Part shown: piece by piece, positions 54,820 through 63,414 of the stretch
Numbering within the stretch: position 1 is the first letter of the stretch
Layout of the letters: every line of letters starts with the position of its first letter
From: Pseudoxanthomonas suwonensis 11-1
GTDB taxonomy: Bacteria > Pseudomonadota > Gammaproteobacteria > Xanthomonadales > Xanthomonadaceae
DNA: 64,000 bases
Direction of reading: 5' to 3'
NCBI RefSeq assembly: GCF_000185965.1
Contig: NC_014924.1
Coordinates: 62,001-126,000, forward strand
Position numbers and translations under genes: made by a program
The notes under the pieces: model-generated
What the model saw: only the letters and a program-made list of their open reading frames with translations
The model's database searches: none
What the model was told of the DNA's origin: nothing

Positions 54820-56076
54820 CTACTCCACCAGCCGCGGCAGGCCGTTGGCGTCGCGCTCCTCGGGGGTGAAGTCCGGGGTCGGCTCGAGCATCCGCTCCGG
54901 CAGCGGCTGCACCGGCTCGCCGCGCGCGGCCAGCAGCGCATTGGCATAGGCCTGCGCCGCCAGCGCGTGGTCGCCGGATTCGGCCAGGCCATCGCCCAGC
55001 AGTTCCCAGGCATCGGCACCGGCGCCTTCCTCCAGCGCGCGGTGCAGGAAATCGCGCGCCTGCGGCCACTGCTCCTGGCCTCGTGCCAGCCGCGCCAGCG
55101 CGACCAGCAGGGCGGGACTGTGCGGATGCTGCTGCAGCCAGCGCTGGGCGCTGGCGCGGCGCGAGTCGACGTGGCCGACCGGCAGCCGCGCATAGAGGTC
55201 GACCAGTTCTTCGTCCCAGTGCACGTCCAGCGCCTGCTCGAGGTGGCGCATGGCCGCGTCGTGCCAGCCCAGGGCCGAGGCCCGGCGGGCATAGGCGCCG
55301 ATCACCGCCGGCTCGGTGCGCAGCGGCTTGGGCATGGCTTCCCAGCGCTCGGCCAGCAGGTTGGCGTCGTCGGTCTCCTGCAGCGAGGCCGCGGCCAGCT
55401 CGATCTCCAGCGCGGCCAGCCCGTCCGGCGGCAGCGCGCCCTGCTGGCGCAGCGCGCCGAGCAGTCCATAGGCCTCGCCGGCGCGGTGCACCGCGGCCAG
55501 GGCGCGGGCGCGCAGCAGCAGGCCGCGCGGCGGCAGCGGCTGGGCCTCGGCCACGTCCAGGGCATTGATCGCATCGACCGGGCGGCCGTGCGCCAGCAGG
55601 CGTTCGGCCTTGAGCACCGCGTGCAGCACCGGGTCGCGGCTGCCCAGCTGCGCCAGCCACTGTTCGGCGGCAGCCTCGTCGCCGCGCGCATCGGCCGCGC
55701 GCACCGCGCCGGCCAGGGCCAGGGTGCCGGCCTCGGCATCATCGGCGGCGGTGCCGAGCAGGCGTTCGCCCTGGCTCCAGCGGCCGCCGTAGACCGCGCG
55801 CATGCCCTCGATCAGGCGGCCACGGCCCTGGCGCTTGCGGTACCGGCCCCATGCCCTGAACGGCAGGCGCAGCAGGTGCCAGAGGATGGCCAGCAACACC
55901 ATCGCCGCCAGCAGCAGGGCGATCGCCACCGGCAGGCTGGCGCTGTAGTCGTAGCCACCGGTGCGCACGATCACCCGGCCCATCTGGGCCGGATCCTGCT
56001 GCGCCATCCACTGCGCGGCGAGCACGCCGAGCACCGCCGCCACCAGCAAAGCGACCAGCCATCGGTAAGGCTTCAT
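54820..56076 (-). CDS. hemY: HemY-like inner-membrane TPR protein
   Basis: A 418-residue protein with two N-terminal membrane segments (about residues 7-22 and 48-66) followed by helical TPR-type repeats in the periplasm or cytoplasm. The segments WHLLRLPFRAWGRYRKRQ and MRAVYGGRWSQGERLL match HemY of gammaproteobacteria. It is not the protoporphyrinogen oxidase of that name in Bacillus. HemY is linked to haem synthesis by its conserved place in the hem cluster; its start lies three bases after hemX. Confidence 0.9.
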   Translation of the reverse strand: MKPYRWLVALLVAAVLGVLAAQWMAQQDPAQMGRVIVRTGGYDYSASLPVAIALLLAAMVLLAILWHLLRLPFRAWGRYRKRQGRGRLIEGMRAVYGGRWSQGERLLGTAADDAEAGTLALAGAVRAADARGDEAAAEQWLAQLGSRDPVLHAVLKAERLLAHGRPVDAINALDVAEAQPLPPRGLLLRARALAAVHRAGEAYGLLGALRQQGALPPDGLAALEIELAAASLQETDDANLLAERWEAMPKPLRTEPAVIGAYARRASALGWHDAAMRHLEQALDVHWDEELVDLYARLPVGHVDSRRASAQRWLQQHPHSPALLVALARLARGQEQWPQARDFLHRALEEGAGADAWELLGDGLAESGDHALAAQAYANALLAARGEPVQPLPERMLEPTPDFTPEERDANGLPRLVE

Positions 56077-56078
56077 TG

Positions 56079-57053
56079 CTACCTCCTTGCGTCGCGCGCG
56101 GCCCGCAGCTGCAACAGGCTGGCTTCCAGCACCGGCTCCTGCAGCTCCAACGGTTCACCGCGCAATGCCTGTAGTTGACCCTGAAGCTCGCGCAGGGCAG
56201 GTGAATCCGGCCACAACCGGCGGACCGAGGCCTGCACCCGCTGCAGTGCCGAACCCAGGGCCTCGCGGTCGCCACGCTCCAGCGCGGCGCGGGCCAGGCT
56301 CAGTTCCAGTTGCAACGTGGTTTCGGCGGCGAGGCGCTCGCTGCCGGTCAGCAGCGCGTGGCGCCCGGCCGGGCGCACCTGCACCAGCGGCGCCAGCGCG
56401 CGCTGCCACCACGGCGCCGGAGCGTTGTCGTCGCCACCCACGGGAGCTTCCATGGGCAGGGTGGCCAGGCGCGCGGCAACCCCGTCCAGGCGCGCGGCGG
56501 CGGCGGCGCGCGGGCCACGGCCGAGCCGTTCCAGCACGGCGCGCTCCTCGGCCAGGGTCTGGCGCAGGTTGAGCAGTTCCGGGTCCTGCAGGTCGTCGAG
56601 CACGCCCGCGGCCAGCGCGTAGGCGCGGCGCGCGCCGTCCAGGTCGCTGGCGATGCGCAGGCGCTGCGCGCCCATCACCAGCAGCAGTTCGACCTCGTCC
56701 AGGCGCGCGGTGCGGCTGCTGTCGCGGCTGCTGGCGGCCAGCCGGGCCACGTTGTCCTCGAGCAGGGCATTGCGCTGGCCGAGGCCGAGCACCTCGTCGC
56801 GCAGCACGCGGTTGGCGCTGGCGGCGTCGCGGATCAGGCGCGACTGGGTGGCCAGGTCGCCGCGCAGGTTGTCCATGCGGCCGATCAGGGCCTCGATCTG
56901 GCGGGCCTGGTCGGCATTGCGGTCCAGCAGCCGCTCCTGCTGCTGGCGCCAGGCATGCCAGGCCCAGGCCGCAACCAGCACCAGCGCGAGCAGGACCAGC
57001 AGCCACGCGACCAGGCGCGCGGATGGCCCTCGGGAAGGGGGAATTTCGTTCAC
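56079..57053 (-). CDS. hemX: HemX-like membrane protein (uroporphyrinogen-III C-methyltransferase-like family)
   Basis: A 324-residue protein with a single N-terminal membrane segment (residues 14-32) and a long coiled-coil region (about 35-110: LLDRNADQARQIEALIGRMDNLRG). The C-terminal helical domain (EVELLLVMGAQRLRIASDLDGARRAYALA) is that of the HemX family. Despite the common family name, it has no methyltransferase motifs. It lies between hemD and hemY in one operon. Confidence 0.9.
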   Translation of the reverse strand: MNEIPPSRGPSARLVAWLLVLLALVLVAAWAWHAWRQQQERLLDRNADQARQIEALIGRMDNLRGDLATQSRLIRDAASANRVLRDEVLGLGQRNALLEDNVARLAASSRDSSRTARLDEVELLLVMGAQRLRIASDLDGARRAYALAAGVLDDLQDPELLNLRQTLAEERAVLERLGRGPRAAAAARLDGVAARLATLPMEAPVGGDDNAPAPWWQRALAPLVQVRPAGRHALLTGSERLAAETTLQLELSLARAALERGDREALGSALQRVQASVRRLWPDSPALRELQGQLQALRGEPLELQEPVLEASLLQLRAARDARR

Positions 57054-57149
57054 GGCTGCTTCCTGTTGGACCGGCTGGGGGGCGCCGCGCGCACCGCGGC
57101 CATCCGGTCGGTGGCAAGGATCGCTTGGCGCCGATCCACCCGCAAGGAC

Positions 57150-57905
57150 TCAGCCGGCAACCAGCTGTTGCGCCAGTGCCGCCAGCGCCCCCGGGCGAGG
57201 GCTGCCGGCCGACCCGACCCGGCGGAAGCCGCGTTCGCGCGCGAGCCCGGCCAGGCGCTCGCTCGCGGCGGCCACGCTGCAACCGGACAGGGCCGCGGTG
57301 GCATCGGCCGGCCAGGTATCGAGCACCAGTTCCAGCGCCTCGCCGCTGCTGAGGGCGATGCAGGCCGGCTGGCGCAGCGCGCGCAGCGCGGCGAGCGCCC
57401 GCGCCGCAGGCGGCAATGGTTCGCGGCGGTAGACATCGGCGCGAACCACGCGCGCGCCGCGGGCTTCCAGCGTGGGCGCGATCACGCCGCGGCCGCCCGG
57501 CGCGGTGACCAGGCCGACGCTTGCCGGTGCCGCCAGAGCGGGCAGGGCCAGCACGCCTTCGCTGTCCATCCGCTGCGGGGCCTGCACCCGGGCGACCCCG
57601 GCACGGCGCAGGGCCGCGGCGCCGCCACTGCCCACCGCCAGCCAGGCCTGGCCGGGACGCGGCCGCAGCGGACGCAGTCGCGCCGCCAGCTGCACCGCGG
57701 CCGGACTGGTGAACAGCACCGCCTCGCAGGCCAGCGCCTGGTCCAGGGTGGCCAGTGCCGCGTCGTCGCGCACCGGCCGCAGGGCCCAGGGCGACAGCGC
57801 CAGCAGGCGGCCGCCATGGCGCGCGGCCGCGCGGCGCATGCCGTCATGGCCGCCGGCGGGGCGCAGCGACACCAGGGTCCAGGCGGGCGGGGCGGGCGAC
57901 GGCAT
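57150..57905 (-). CDS. hemD: Uroporphyrinogen-III synthase
   Basis: Closes and isomerises hydroxymethylbilane to uroporphyrinogen III, the last common precursor of haem and sirohaem. The protein has 251 residues in two Rossmann-like lobes: VSLRPAGGHDGMRRAAARHG at the start, VLFTSPAAVQLAARL, and VDVYRREPLP-like (ADVYRREPLP) and ALSSGEALELVL in the second lobe. HemD is poorly conserved, so the call also rests on hemX and hemY following it. hemC, often directly upstream, is absent here; the next gene upstream is divergent. Confidence 0.88.
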   Translation of the reverse strand: MPSPAPPAWTLVSLRPAGGHDGMRRAAARHGGRLLALSPWALRPVRDDAALATLDQALACEAVLFTSPAAVQLAARLRPLRPRPGQAWLAVGSGGAAALRRAGVARVQAPQRMDSEGVLALPALAAPASVGLVTAPGGRGVIAPTLEARGARVVRADVYRREPLPPAARALAALRALRQPACIALSSGEALELVLDTWPADATAALSGCSVAAASERLAGLARERGFRRVGSAGSPRPGALAALAQQLVAG

Positions 57906-57958
57906 CGCCGCATTATGGCCGGGCACGGCCGTGCACGGGCTTCCGCTACCCTGTGGCG

Positions 57959-58447
57959 ATGACCGACAACGAGCTCAACGACCCCTTCCTCGCCACCGTG
58001 CGCTCCCAGCTGTGCGCGATCCCGCTGGCGCGGCAGATGCAGATCGAGATCGCCCATGCCGGCGATGGCCGCCTGCGGCTGCGCGCGCCGCTGGCACCGA
58101 ACATCAATGACAAGGGCTCGGCCTTCGGCGGCAGCCTGGTCTCGCTGATGACCCTGGCCGGCTGGGGCCTGGCGACCTGGCAGCTGGCCCGGGCCGGCGT
58201 GCCCGCCGACGTCTACGTGGCCGACAGCAGCGTGCGCTACCTGGCCCCGCTGTACGACACCCTCGAGGCCGAAGCGTGGCTGGAGGAGGGGCAGTGGGAG
58301 GAGTTCGCCGCCACCTTCCGCCAGCGCGGCCGCGCGCGCTGCCGGATCGCCGCGCGCATCGTCCTGCCGGACGGCGGCGACGCCAGCGTGCTCAGCGGCC
58401 GCTACGTGGCCCTGTCCGGCGGCCGGTCCAGCGGGGCCAGCTGCTAG
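57959..58447 (+). CDS. Thioesterase with YiiD C-terminal-type hotdog domain
   Basis: A 162-residue single-domain hotdog protein. The signature LRAPLAPNINDKGSAFGGSLVSLMTLAGWGL (read here across residues about 42-72) is that of the YiiD C-terminal thioesterase family, followed by DVYVADSSVRYLAPL. It lacks the GNAT domain that E. coli YiiD carries. It is divergent from hemD, sharing a 53-base promoter region. Substrate unknown. Confidence 0.85.
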   Translation: MTDNELNDPFLATVRSQLCAIPLARQMQIEIAHAGDGRLRLRAPLAPNINDKGSAFGGSLVSLMTLAGWGLATWQLARAGVPADVYVADSSVRYLAPLYDTLEAEAWLEEGQWEEFAATFRQRGRARCRIAARIVLPDGGDASVLSGRYVALSGGRSSGASC

Positions 58448-58478
58448 CATGCCGGCCAGTCCCCCCCGGAGCCCGACC

Positions 58479-58904
58479 ATGCGCATGCCCGCGATCCTGC
58501 TGCTGGCGTTGGCCGCGCTGCTGGCGGTGCTGCCCGCCCATGCCCGCGGCAGCCGGGTCCAGGCGGCGAAGCTGGAGCAGGCACAGACCCTGTTCGCCTC
58601 GGCGGTGCGCTGGAGCGACTACGAGGCGGCGCTGCAGCAGGTCGATCCGGCCTGGCGGGAGGCCAATCCGGTCAGCGACCTGCAGCTGGAGCGCTACCGC
58701 CAGCTGCAGGTGACCAGCTACCGCGAGGGCGGCAGCGCGATGCTGGCCGACGGCACCGTGGTGCGCGACGTCGAGGTCGGGGCGATCAACCGCCATACCC
58801 AGGCCGAGCGTACCGTGCGCTGGCGCGAGCAGTGGCGCTGGGACCCGGAAGCCAAACGCTGGTGGCAGGCCAACGGCCTTCCGGACTTCTGGGACGGCCA
58901 CTGA
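58479..58904 (+). CDS. Small exported protein of unknown function
   Basis: A 141-residue protein with a signal peptide (residues 1-22, cut near AHA-RG). The mature part has the pattern LFASAVRWSDYEAALQQVDP, then INRHTQAERTVRWREQWRWDPEAKRWW, reminiscent of small NTF2-like or TPR-less periplasmic proteins of this family, but I do not recognise it firmly. CGGAG lies about 8 bases before the ATG at 58479. It follows the thioesterase gene by 31 bases. Confidence 0.75.
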   Translation: MRMPAILLLALAALLAVLPAHARGSRVQAAKLEQAQTLFASAVRWSDYEAALQQVDPAWREANPVSDLQLERYRQLQVTSYREGGSAMLADGTVVRDVEVGAINRHTQAERTVRWREQWRWDPEAKRWWQANGLPDFWDGH

Positions 58905-58978
58905 GGCCGCGCGCCGGCCCGGCCGTGGCCGTGTGCGACAATCGCCGCCCCGTCCCATCCGCATGAAGAACGCGCTCC

Positions 58979-59413
58979 GTGAACCTTGAGACCCTGATGG
59001 CCTTCGCCGGCCGCCACCCGATGCTGTCGCTGGCGCTGGCCGGTCTGACCGTGGCGATCATCTACACCGAGATCATGCGCCTGCTGCGCGGCTACAAGGC
59101 GATCAAGCCGGCCGAGCTGGCCCTGGTCGCCAACCAGCCCGGCGCCGTGGTGGTGGACATGTCGGCCATCGCCGACTTCGAGAAGGGCCACATCGCCGGC
59201 AGCCGCAACATCATCCCCAGCCAGTTCGACCCCGCCGGCAAGCTGCTGGCCGGCGCGAAGCAGTCGCCGGTGGTGCTGGTGTGCCGCAACGGCATGGCCT
59301 CGGCCACTGCCGCGCGCAAGCTGAAGAAGGCCGGCTTCGAGCAGGTCCACTGGCTGGACGGCGGCATCGCCGCCTGGCAGGCCGCCGGCCTGCCGCTGGT
59401 CAAGGGCCGCTGA
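58979..59413 (+). CDS. Membrane-anchored rhodanese-like protein (YibN type)
   Basis: A 144-residue protein with one N-terminal membrane helix (residues about 13-33) and a rhodanese domain. The catalytic Cys is in VLVCRNGMAS, and the domain ends in WLDGGIAAWQAAGLPL. The GTG at 58979 is the start. In E. coli the order is yibN, grxC, secB, gpsA; here yibN, secB and gpsA keep the order but no glutaredoxin gene lies between. Sulfur transfer or a membrane-insertion-linked role is possible. Confidence 0.9.
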   Translation: MNLETLMAFAGRHPMLSLALAGLTVAIIYTEIMRLLRGYKAIKPAELALVANQPGAVVVDMSAIADFEKGHIAGSRNIIPSQFDPAGKLLAGAKQSPVVLVCRNGMASATAARKLKKAGFEQVHWLDGGIAAWQAAGLPLVKGR

Positions 59414-59527
59414 GCCCACGGCTGCGCCGGGGCGGGGAGTTCCCGCGCCCGGCCCGCGTGCCATAATCCCGCGTTCCGTTCCCGGCCGGTTCAGCTGGCC
59501 ACTACCAAGCGATTCCTGGAGTCCGAA

Positions 59528-60046
59528 ATGTCCGACGAAACCACCAACGGCGCTGCCGCCACCGCCCCACAGGAAGCCGCTGGCCCGGCCTTCAGCGTCG
59601 AGAAGATCTACGTCAAGGACGTTTCCTTCGAGTCGCCCAACTCGCCGGCCATCTTCAACGAGCCCGGCCAGCCCGACCTGCAGCTCAACCTCAACCAGCG
59701 CGTGCAGCGCCTGAACGAGAGCGCCTTCGAGGTCTCCCTGCGCGTCACCCTGACCTGCAAGGTCGGCGAGAAGACCGCCTACGTGGCCGAGGTCGACCAG
59801 GCCGGCGTGTTCGGCATCGCCGGCCTGCCGCCGCAGGGCGTGGACGTGCTGCTGGGCACCCAGTGCCCGAACATCCTGTTCCCGTACGTGCGCCAGCTGG
59901 TCGGCGACCTGGTCCAGGCCGGCGGCTACCCGCCGTTCCTGCTGCAGCCGATCAACTTCGACGCGCTGTACGCCGAGACCCTGCGCCAGCGCCAGGCGTC
60001 GGCGCAGGCCGACGTGGCCACGGCCGAGCCGGCCGGCAACGCCTGA
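59528..60046 (+). CDS. secB: Protein-export chaperone SecB
   Basis: A tetrameric cytosolic chaperone that delivers unfolded preproteins to SecA. The 172-residue length is normal. Conserved segments are [45 protein letters not shown] and [36 protein letters not shown]. The acidic-free tail is Ala/Gln-rich. It is followed by gpsA after 22 bases, a conserved pairing. Confidence 0.97.
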   Translation: MSDETTNGAAATAPQEAAGPAFSVEKIYVKDVSFESPNSPAIFNEPGQPDLQLNLNQRVQRLNESAFEVSLRVTLTCKVGEKTAYVAEVDQAGVFGIAGLPPQGVDVLLGTQCPNILFPYVRQLVGDLVQAGGYPPFLLQPINFDALYAETLRQRQASAQADVATAEPAGNA

Positions 60047-60068
60047 TACGGCGGTTGACGGGCTTCCG

Positions 60069-61100
60069 ATGACTGCCACACCCGGCAGCACCAGGCTGGC
60101 GGTCCTCGGGGCCGGTTCGTGGGGCACGGCCCTTGCGACGCTCAGCGCGCGCAACGGCATCGACACCACGCTGTGGGGTCGCGACGCGGCGGTCGTCGAC
60201 GCGATCGACCAGCGCCACGAGAACCCGCGTTACCTCCCGGGCATCCCGTTGCCCGGGAACCTGCGTGCCACCACCGACCTGGCCGCCGCCGTCTCCGGCA
60301 GCGACTGGGTGCTGGTGGTGGTGCCTTCCCATGCCTTCACCGAGACCCTGCACGCGCTCAAGCCGCTGCTGCCGGCCGGCGTCGGCGTGGCCTGGGCGAC
60401 CAAGGGCTTCGAGCCCGGCTCCGGCCGCTTCCTGCACGAGGTCGCGGCCGACGTGCTCGGATCCGGCGTGCCGCTGGCCGTGGTCACCGGTCCCTCGTTC
60501 GCCAAGGAAGTCACCCTGGGCCTGCCCACCGCAGTGACCGTGCATGGCGAGGACCCGGCGTTCACCCGCCAGGTCGCCGCCGCCCTGCACGGCCCGGCGT
60601 TCCGCGCCTACACCGGCGACGACATGGTCGGCGCCGAACTCGGCGGCGCGATGAAGAACGTGCTGGCCGTGGCCACCGGCGTGGCCGATGGCATGGAGCT
60701 GGGCCTCAACGCCCGCGCCGGCCTGATCACCCGCGGCCTCAACGAGATGCTGCGCCTGGCCGCGGCCATCGGCGCGCGCCCGGAAACCCTGATGGGCCTG
60801 GCCGGCCTCGGCGACCTGGTGCTGACCTGCACCGGCGACCTGTCGCGCAACCGCCGCCTGGGCCTGGCCCTGGGCCGTGGCAAGGAACTGCAGGAAGCGG
60901 TGCGCGAGATCGGCCAGGTGGTCGAGTCGGTGCAGACCGCCAACGAGGTCATGCGCCTGGCCGGGCGCCACGGCGTCGAACTGCCGATCTCCGCCGGCGT
61001 GCACGCCGTGCTGCACGGTGAACTGACCCCGCGCCAGGGCCTGGAACAGCTGCTCGCCCGCGAACAGAAGCCGGAATACCCGGAAACCCTGTTCCGCTGA
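60069..61100 (+). CDS. gpsA: Glycerol-3-phosphate dehydrogenase [NAD(P)+]
   Basis: Reduces dihydroxyacetone phosphate to sn-glycerol 3-phosphate for phospholipid synthesis. The protein has 343 residues. The nucleotide site is [14 protein letters not shown], and the catalytic region contains [36 protein letters not shown] (catalytic Lys) and [20 protein letters not shown]. It probably shares a transcript with secB. Confidence 0.97.
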   Translation: MTATPGSTRLAVLGAGSWGTALATLSARNGIDTTLWGRDAAVVDAIDQRHENPRYLPGIPLPGNLRATTDLAAAVSGSDWVLVVVPSHAFTETLHALKPLLPAGVGVAWATKGFEPGSGRFLHEVAADVLGSGVPLAVVTGPSFAKEVTLGLPTAVTVHGEDPAFTRQVAAALHGPAFRAYTGDDMVGAELGGAMKNVLAVATGVADGMELGLNARAGLITRGLNEMLRLAAAIGARPETLMGLAGLGDLVLTCTGDLSRNRRLGLALGRGKELQEAVREIGQVVESVQTANEVMRLAGRHGVELPISAGVHAVLHGELTPRQGLEQLLAREQKPEYPETLFR

Positions 61101-61106
61101 GGCATG

Positions 61107-61129
61107 CCCGCGCCGGTCCGCGGCGCGGG
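61107..61129 (+). terminator. Hairpin terminator after gpsA
   Basis: CCCGCGCCG pairs with CGGCGCGGG around a five-base loop, 6 bases past the stop codon; no strong T-run follows. Confidence 0.5.
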
Positions 61130-61526
61130 TCCCGATGATGGATTGAATGACCGGTGTCGCCCTTGCGGGGCGACGCCCTGTCGTTCCGTGCCCCTTGGGC
61201 GCCCTGTCGCCGGCGCGCGAAGCCGATAAGCCTCCCCCAAGGGAGGGAAGCAACCCCTGGGGCGCGTCCCCACGACCGGGCGTCTGCCTGCGCGCACGCC
61301 AGTGGCACCCCACCGTGCCGCCTTAGCCCAGGAGAGGTGAGAGCAATCCGGCGGCGCGCCACCTCGTTCCAAAGGGAGAGGAAGGAACGGCCGCTGAGCA
61401 CCCACCCTCATCAGCACATGAGCACATGCCATGCATGGGGCGGGATTTCGCGTGGACGCTGCGGCGCGGCGCTTCCTACATTCGTTGGCCCGGACGCATC
61501 CCATCCCCCAACGACGAGGTGAGGCA
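61130..61526. other. Non-coding gap between gpsA and the TlpA-like gene
   Basis: About 400 bases without a convincing gene. It contains CCTCCC-CCAA-GGGAGG near 61232 and GGAGAGG-type purine stretches like those of the sodC-side repeat region, typical of family intergenic elements. The final 30 bases hold the leader of the next gene, with CGAGGTGAGGC before its ATG. Confidence 0.5.
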
Positions 61527-62885
61527 ATGAAAGCTCTTGGAGCGCTGCTGTGGTCAGGCACCGCACTGCTGGCCACGGCGCTGTCGGCGACCGGCGCCCT
61601 GGCGGCCGAGCGCTTCCCGAAGGAAGGCATCTGGCGCGGCGAGTTCACCGTGGACGGCGACCCGATCCCGTTCAACTTCGAGGTCAAGGGCCGCGACGCG
61701 GCCAGTGCCAGCTTCGAGCTGATCAACGGCTCGCGCCGCGACCGCTTCGTGGTCGAGCGCGTGTCCGGCGACACCTTGTCGGTGCCGATGAACACCTACG
61801 ATGCCGCGCTGGTATTCAGCGTGCGCGAGGACGGCACCCTCGCCGGCGAGTACCGCGACCTGGTCCCCAGCCGCAACGGCGCGCGCAACATCCCGTTCGT
61901 GGCCGAGCACGGCAAGGCCTGGCGCTTCGTCGAACCGGAACGCGCGAAGCCGGCCGAGGTCGACCTCGGCGGCAAGTGGGCGCTGCAGCAGTCCGACCAG
62001 GCGCGGCTGCGCGACGACAATCCCGACGAGCGCCAGAACCGCCGCAACCAGGTCGGCCTGTTCGAGCAGCAGGGCAACCGCCTGACCGGCGTGATCATGA
62101 CCGCCGTCGGCGACTCGCGCGAGCTGGAAGGCGTGGTCCAGGGCAACCGCTTCTGGCTGTCGCACTTCAGCGGCCCAAGCCCGCGCCTGATCAAGGGCAC
62201 GATCGACGAGGACGGCAACCTGCAGGGCGTGTCCGGCTCGGGCATCTACAACGTCGTGCGCTTCGAGGGCCGCAAGGACCCGGCGGCCGAGCTGCCCGAT
62301 CCCTACCAGCTGACCTTCCTCAAGGACGGGCAGAAGCGCATCGACTTCAGCTTCCCCGACCTGCAGGGCCGGACCGTCTCGCTGCGCGACGACAAGTACA
62401 GGGGCAAGGTGGTGATCGTCGAGGTGATCGGCACCTGGTGCCCGAACTGCACCGACCAGACCTACTTCCTCTCGCCCTGGTTCAAGCAGAACAGGCACCG
62501 TGGGGTGGAAGCGGTGGCGGTGGCGTTCGAGCAGGAGGACAGCTTCGACTACTTCCAGAAGACCCTGGGCAAGTTCAGGCAGTACTTCGGCATCGAGTAC
62601 GACATCGTGTTCGGCGGCATCGCCGACAAGAAGGTCGCCACCGAACGGCTGCAGGGCGTGAACTACATGGCCGCGTTCCCGACCACCTTCATCATCGACC
62701 GCAAGGGCGAGGTGCGCGAGATCTACACCGGCTACACCGGCACCGTGACCGGCGCGTACCACGAGCAGTACGTGGCGAAGTTCAACGCCCTGCTCGACGA
62801 GCTGCTGGCCGAGCCGGACCCGTATGCCGCCAGCGCCGACCAGGCCCCGGCCGGTACCGCCGCCACGGTCGCGGCCGCGTACTGA
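61527..62885 (+). CDS. Exported TlpA/ResA-like thioredoxin-domain protein with large N-terminal domain
   Basis: A 452-residue exported protein with signal peptide (residues 1-27). Residues about 28-265 form a beta-rich domain of no recognised family (GIWRGEFTVDGDPIPFNFEVKG; QGNRLTGVIMT; GSGIYNVVRFEG). The C-terminal domain (about 270-430) is thioredoxin-like of the AhpC/TlpA type, with the active site Cys305-Pro-Asn-Cys308 in IGTWCPNCTDQT and the cis-proline in FPTTFIIDRKGEV. It would be a periplasmic thiol-disulfide reductant. It begins a run of three exported redox genes. Confidence 0.88.
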   Translation: MKALGALLWSGTALLATALSATGALAAERFPKEGIWRGEFTVDGDPIPFNFEVKGRDAASASFELINGSRRDRFVVERVSGDTLSVPMNTYDAALVFSVREDGTLAGEYRDLVPSRNGARNIPFVAEHGKAWRFVEPERAKPAEVDLGGKWALQQSDQARLRDDNPDERQNRRNQVGLFEQQGNRLTGVIMTAVGDSRELEGVVQGNRFWLSHFSGPSPRLIKGTIDEDGNLQGVSGSGIYNVVRFEGRKDPAAELPDPYQLTFLKDGQKRIDFSFPDLQGRTVSLRDDKYRGKVVIVEVIGTWCPNCTDQTYFLSPWFKQNRHRGVEAVAVAFEQEDSFDYFQKTLGKFRQYFGIEYDIVFGGIADKKVATERLQGVNYMAAFPTTFIIDRKGEVREIYTGYTGTVTGAYHEQYVAKFNALLDELLAEPDPYAASADQAPAGTAATVAAAY

Positions 62886-62937
62886 CGGCGACCCGCCTGC
62901 CGCCTGCGCGGCGGCAGGCGCATGCAACGAGGAACCC

Positions 62938-63414
62938 ATGATGTGGCATTGGAAACAGGCCGTCGCCGGCCTGCTGCTGGGCGCGCTCGCCCTGGCGACG
63001 CCGGCGCTGGCCCAGGAAGAGGTGGACCTGGACTGGCAGTGGCGGGCCGAACCGGTCGCCGGTGCACCCGGCGAAGTGGAGCTGGTGGCCACCGCGCCGA
63101 TCCGCCAGGGCTGGATCGTCTACGCCTCCGGCTTCGATGCCGGCGACTTCGGCCCGCGCCCGGCGAAGCTGGTGGTCGAGGCCGGCGGCGAGCCGCTGCA
63201 GCCGCTGCGCTCCGAAGGCGCGCAGTCGCGCAGCGACCGCAACTTCGCCGGCGAGTACAGCTACACCTACTTCGCCGGGCAGGCGACCTTCCGCCAGCGC
63301 GTGCGCCTGGATGCGGGCGCGCGCCAGGTGCGCGGCACCCTGGCCGGCCAGAGCTGCCGCGAGGCCAGCGGCCTGTGCACCCTGTTCAACGCCCCGTTCG
63401 CCGTCGTCCCGTGA
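62938..63414 (+). CDS. Stand-alone DsbD alpha-domain-like periplasmic protein
   Basis: A 158-residue exported protein with a signal peptide (residues 1-26, ending ALAQE). The mature part resembles the N-terminal immunoglobulin-like domain of DsbD: HW-like start, an FAGEYSYTYFAGQATFRQRVRL strand pair and the pair of cysteines 140 and 147 in GQSCREASGLCTLF, matching the CxxxxxC spacing of DsbD-alpha. The membrane and gamma domains of DsbD are absent. GAGGA lies 5 bases before the first ATG at 62938. Its stop overlaps the next start (TGATG). Confidence 0.82.
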   Translation: MMWHWKQAVAGLLLGALALATPALAQEEVDLDWQWRAEPVAGAPGEVELVATAPIRQGWIVYASGFDAGDFGPRPAKLVVEAGGEPLQPLRSEGAQSRSDRNFAGEYSYTYFAGQATFRQRVRLDAGARQVRGTLAGQSCREASGLCTLFNAPFAVVP

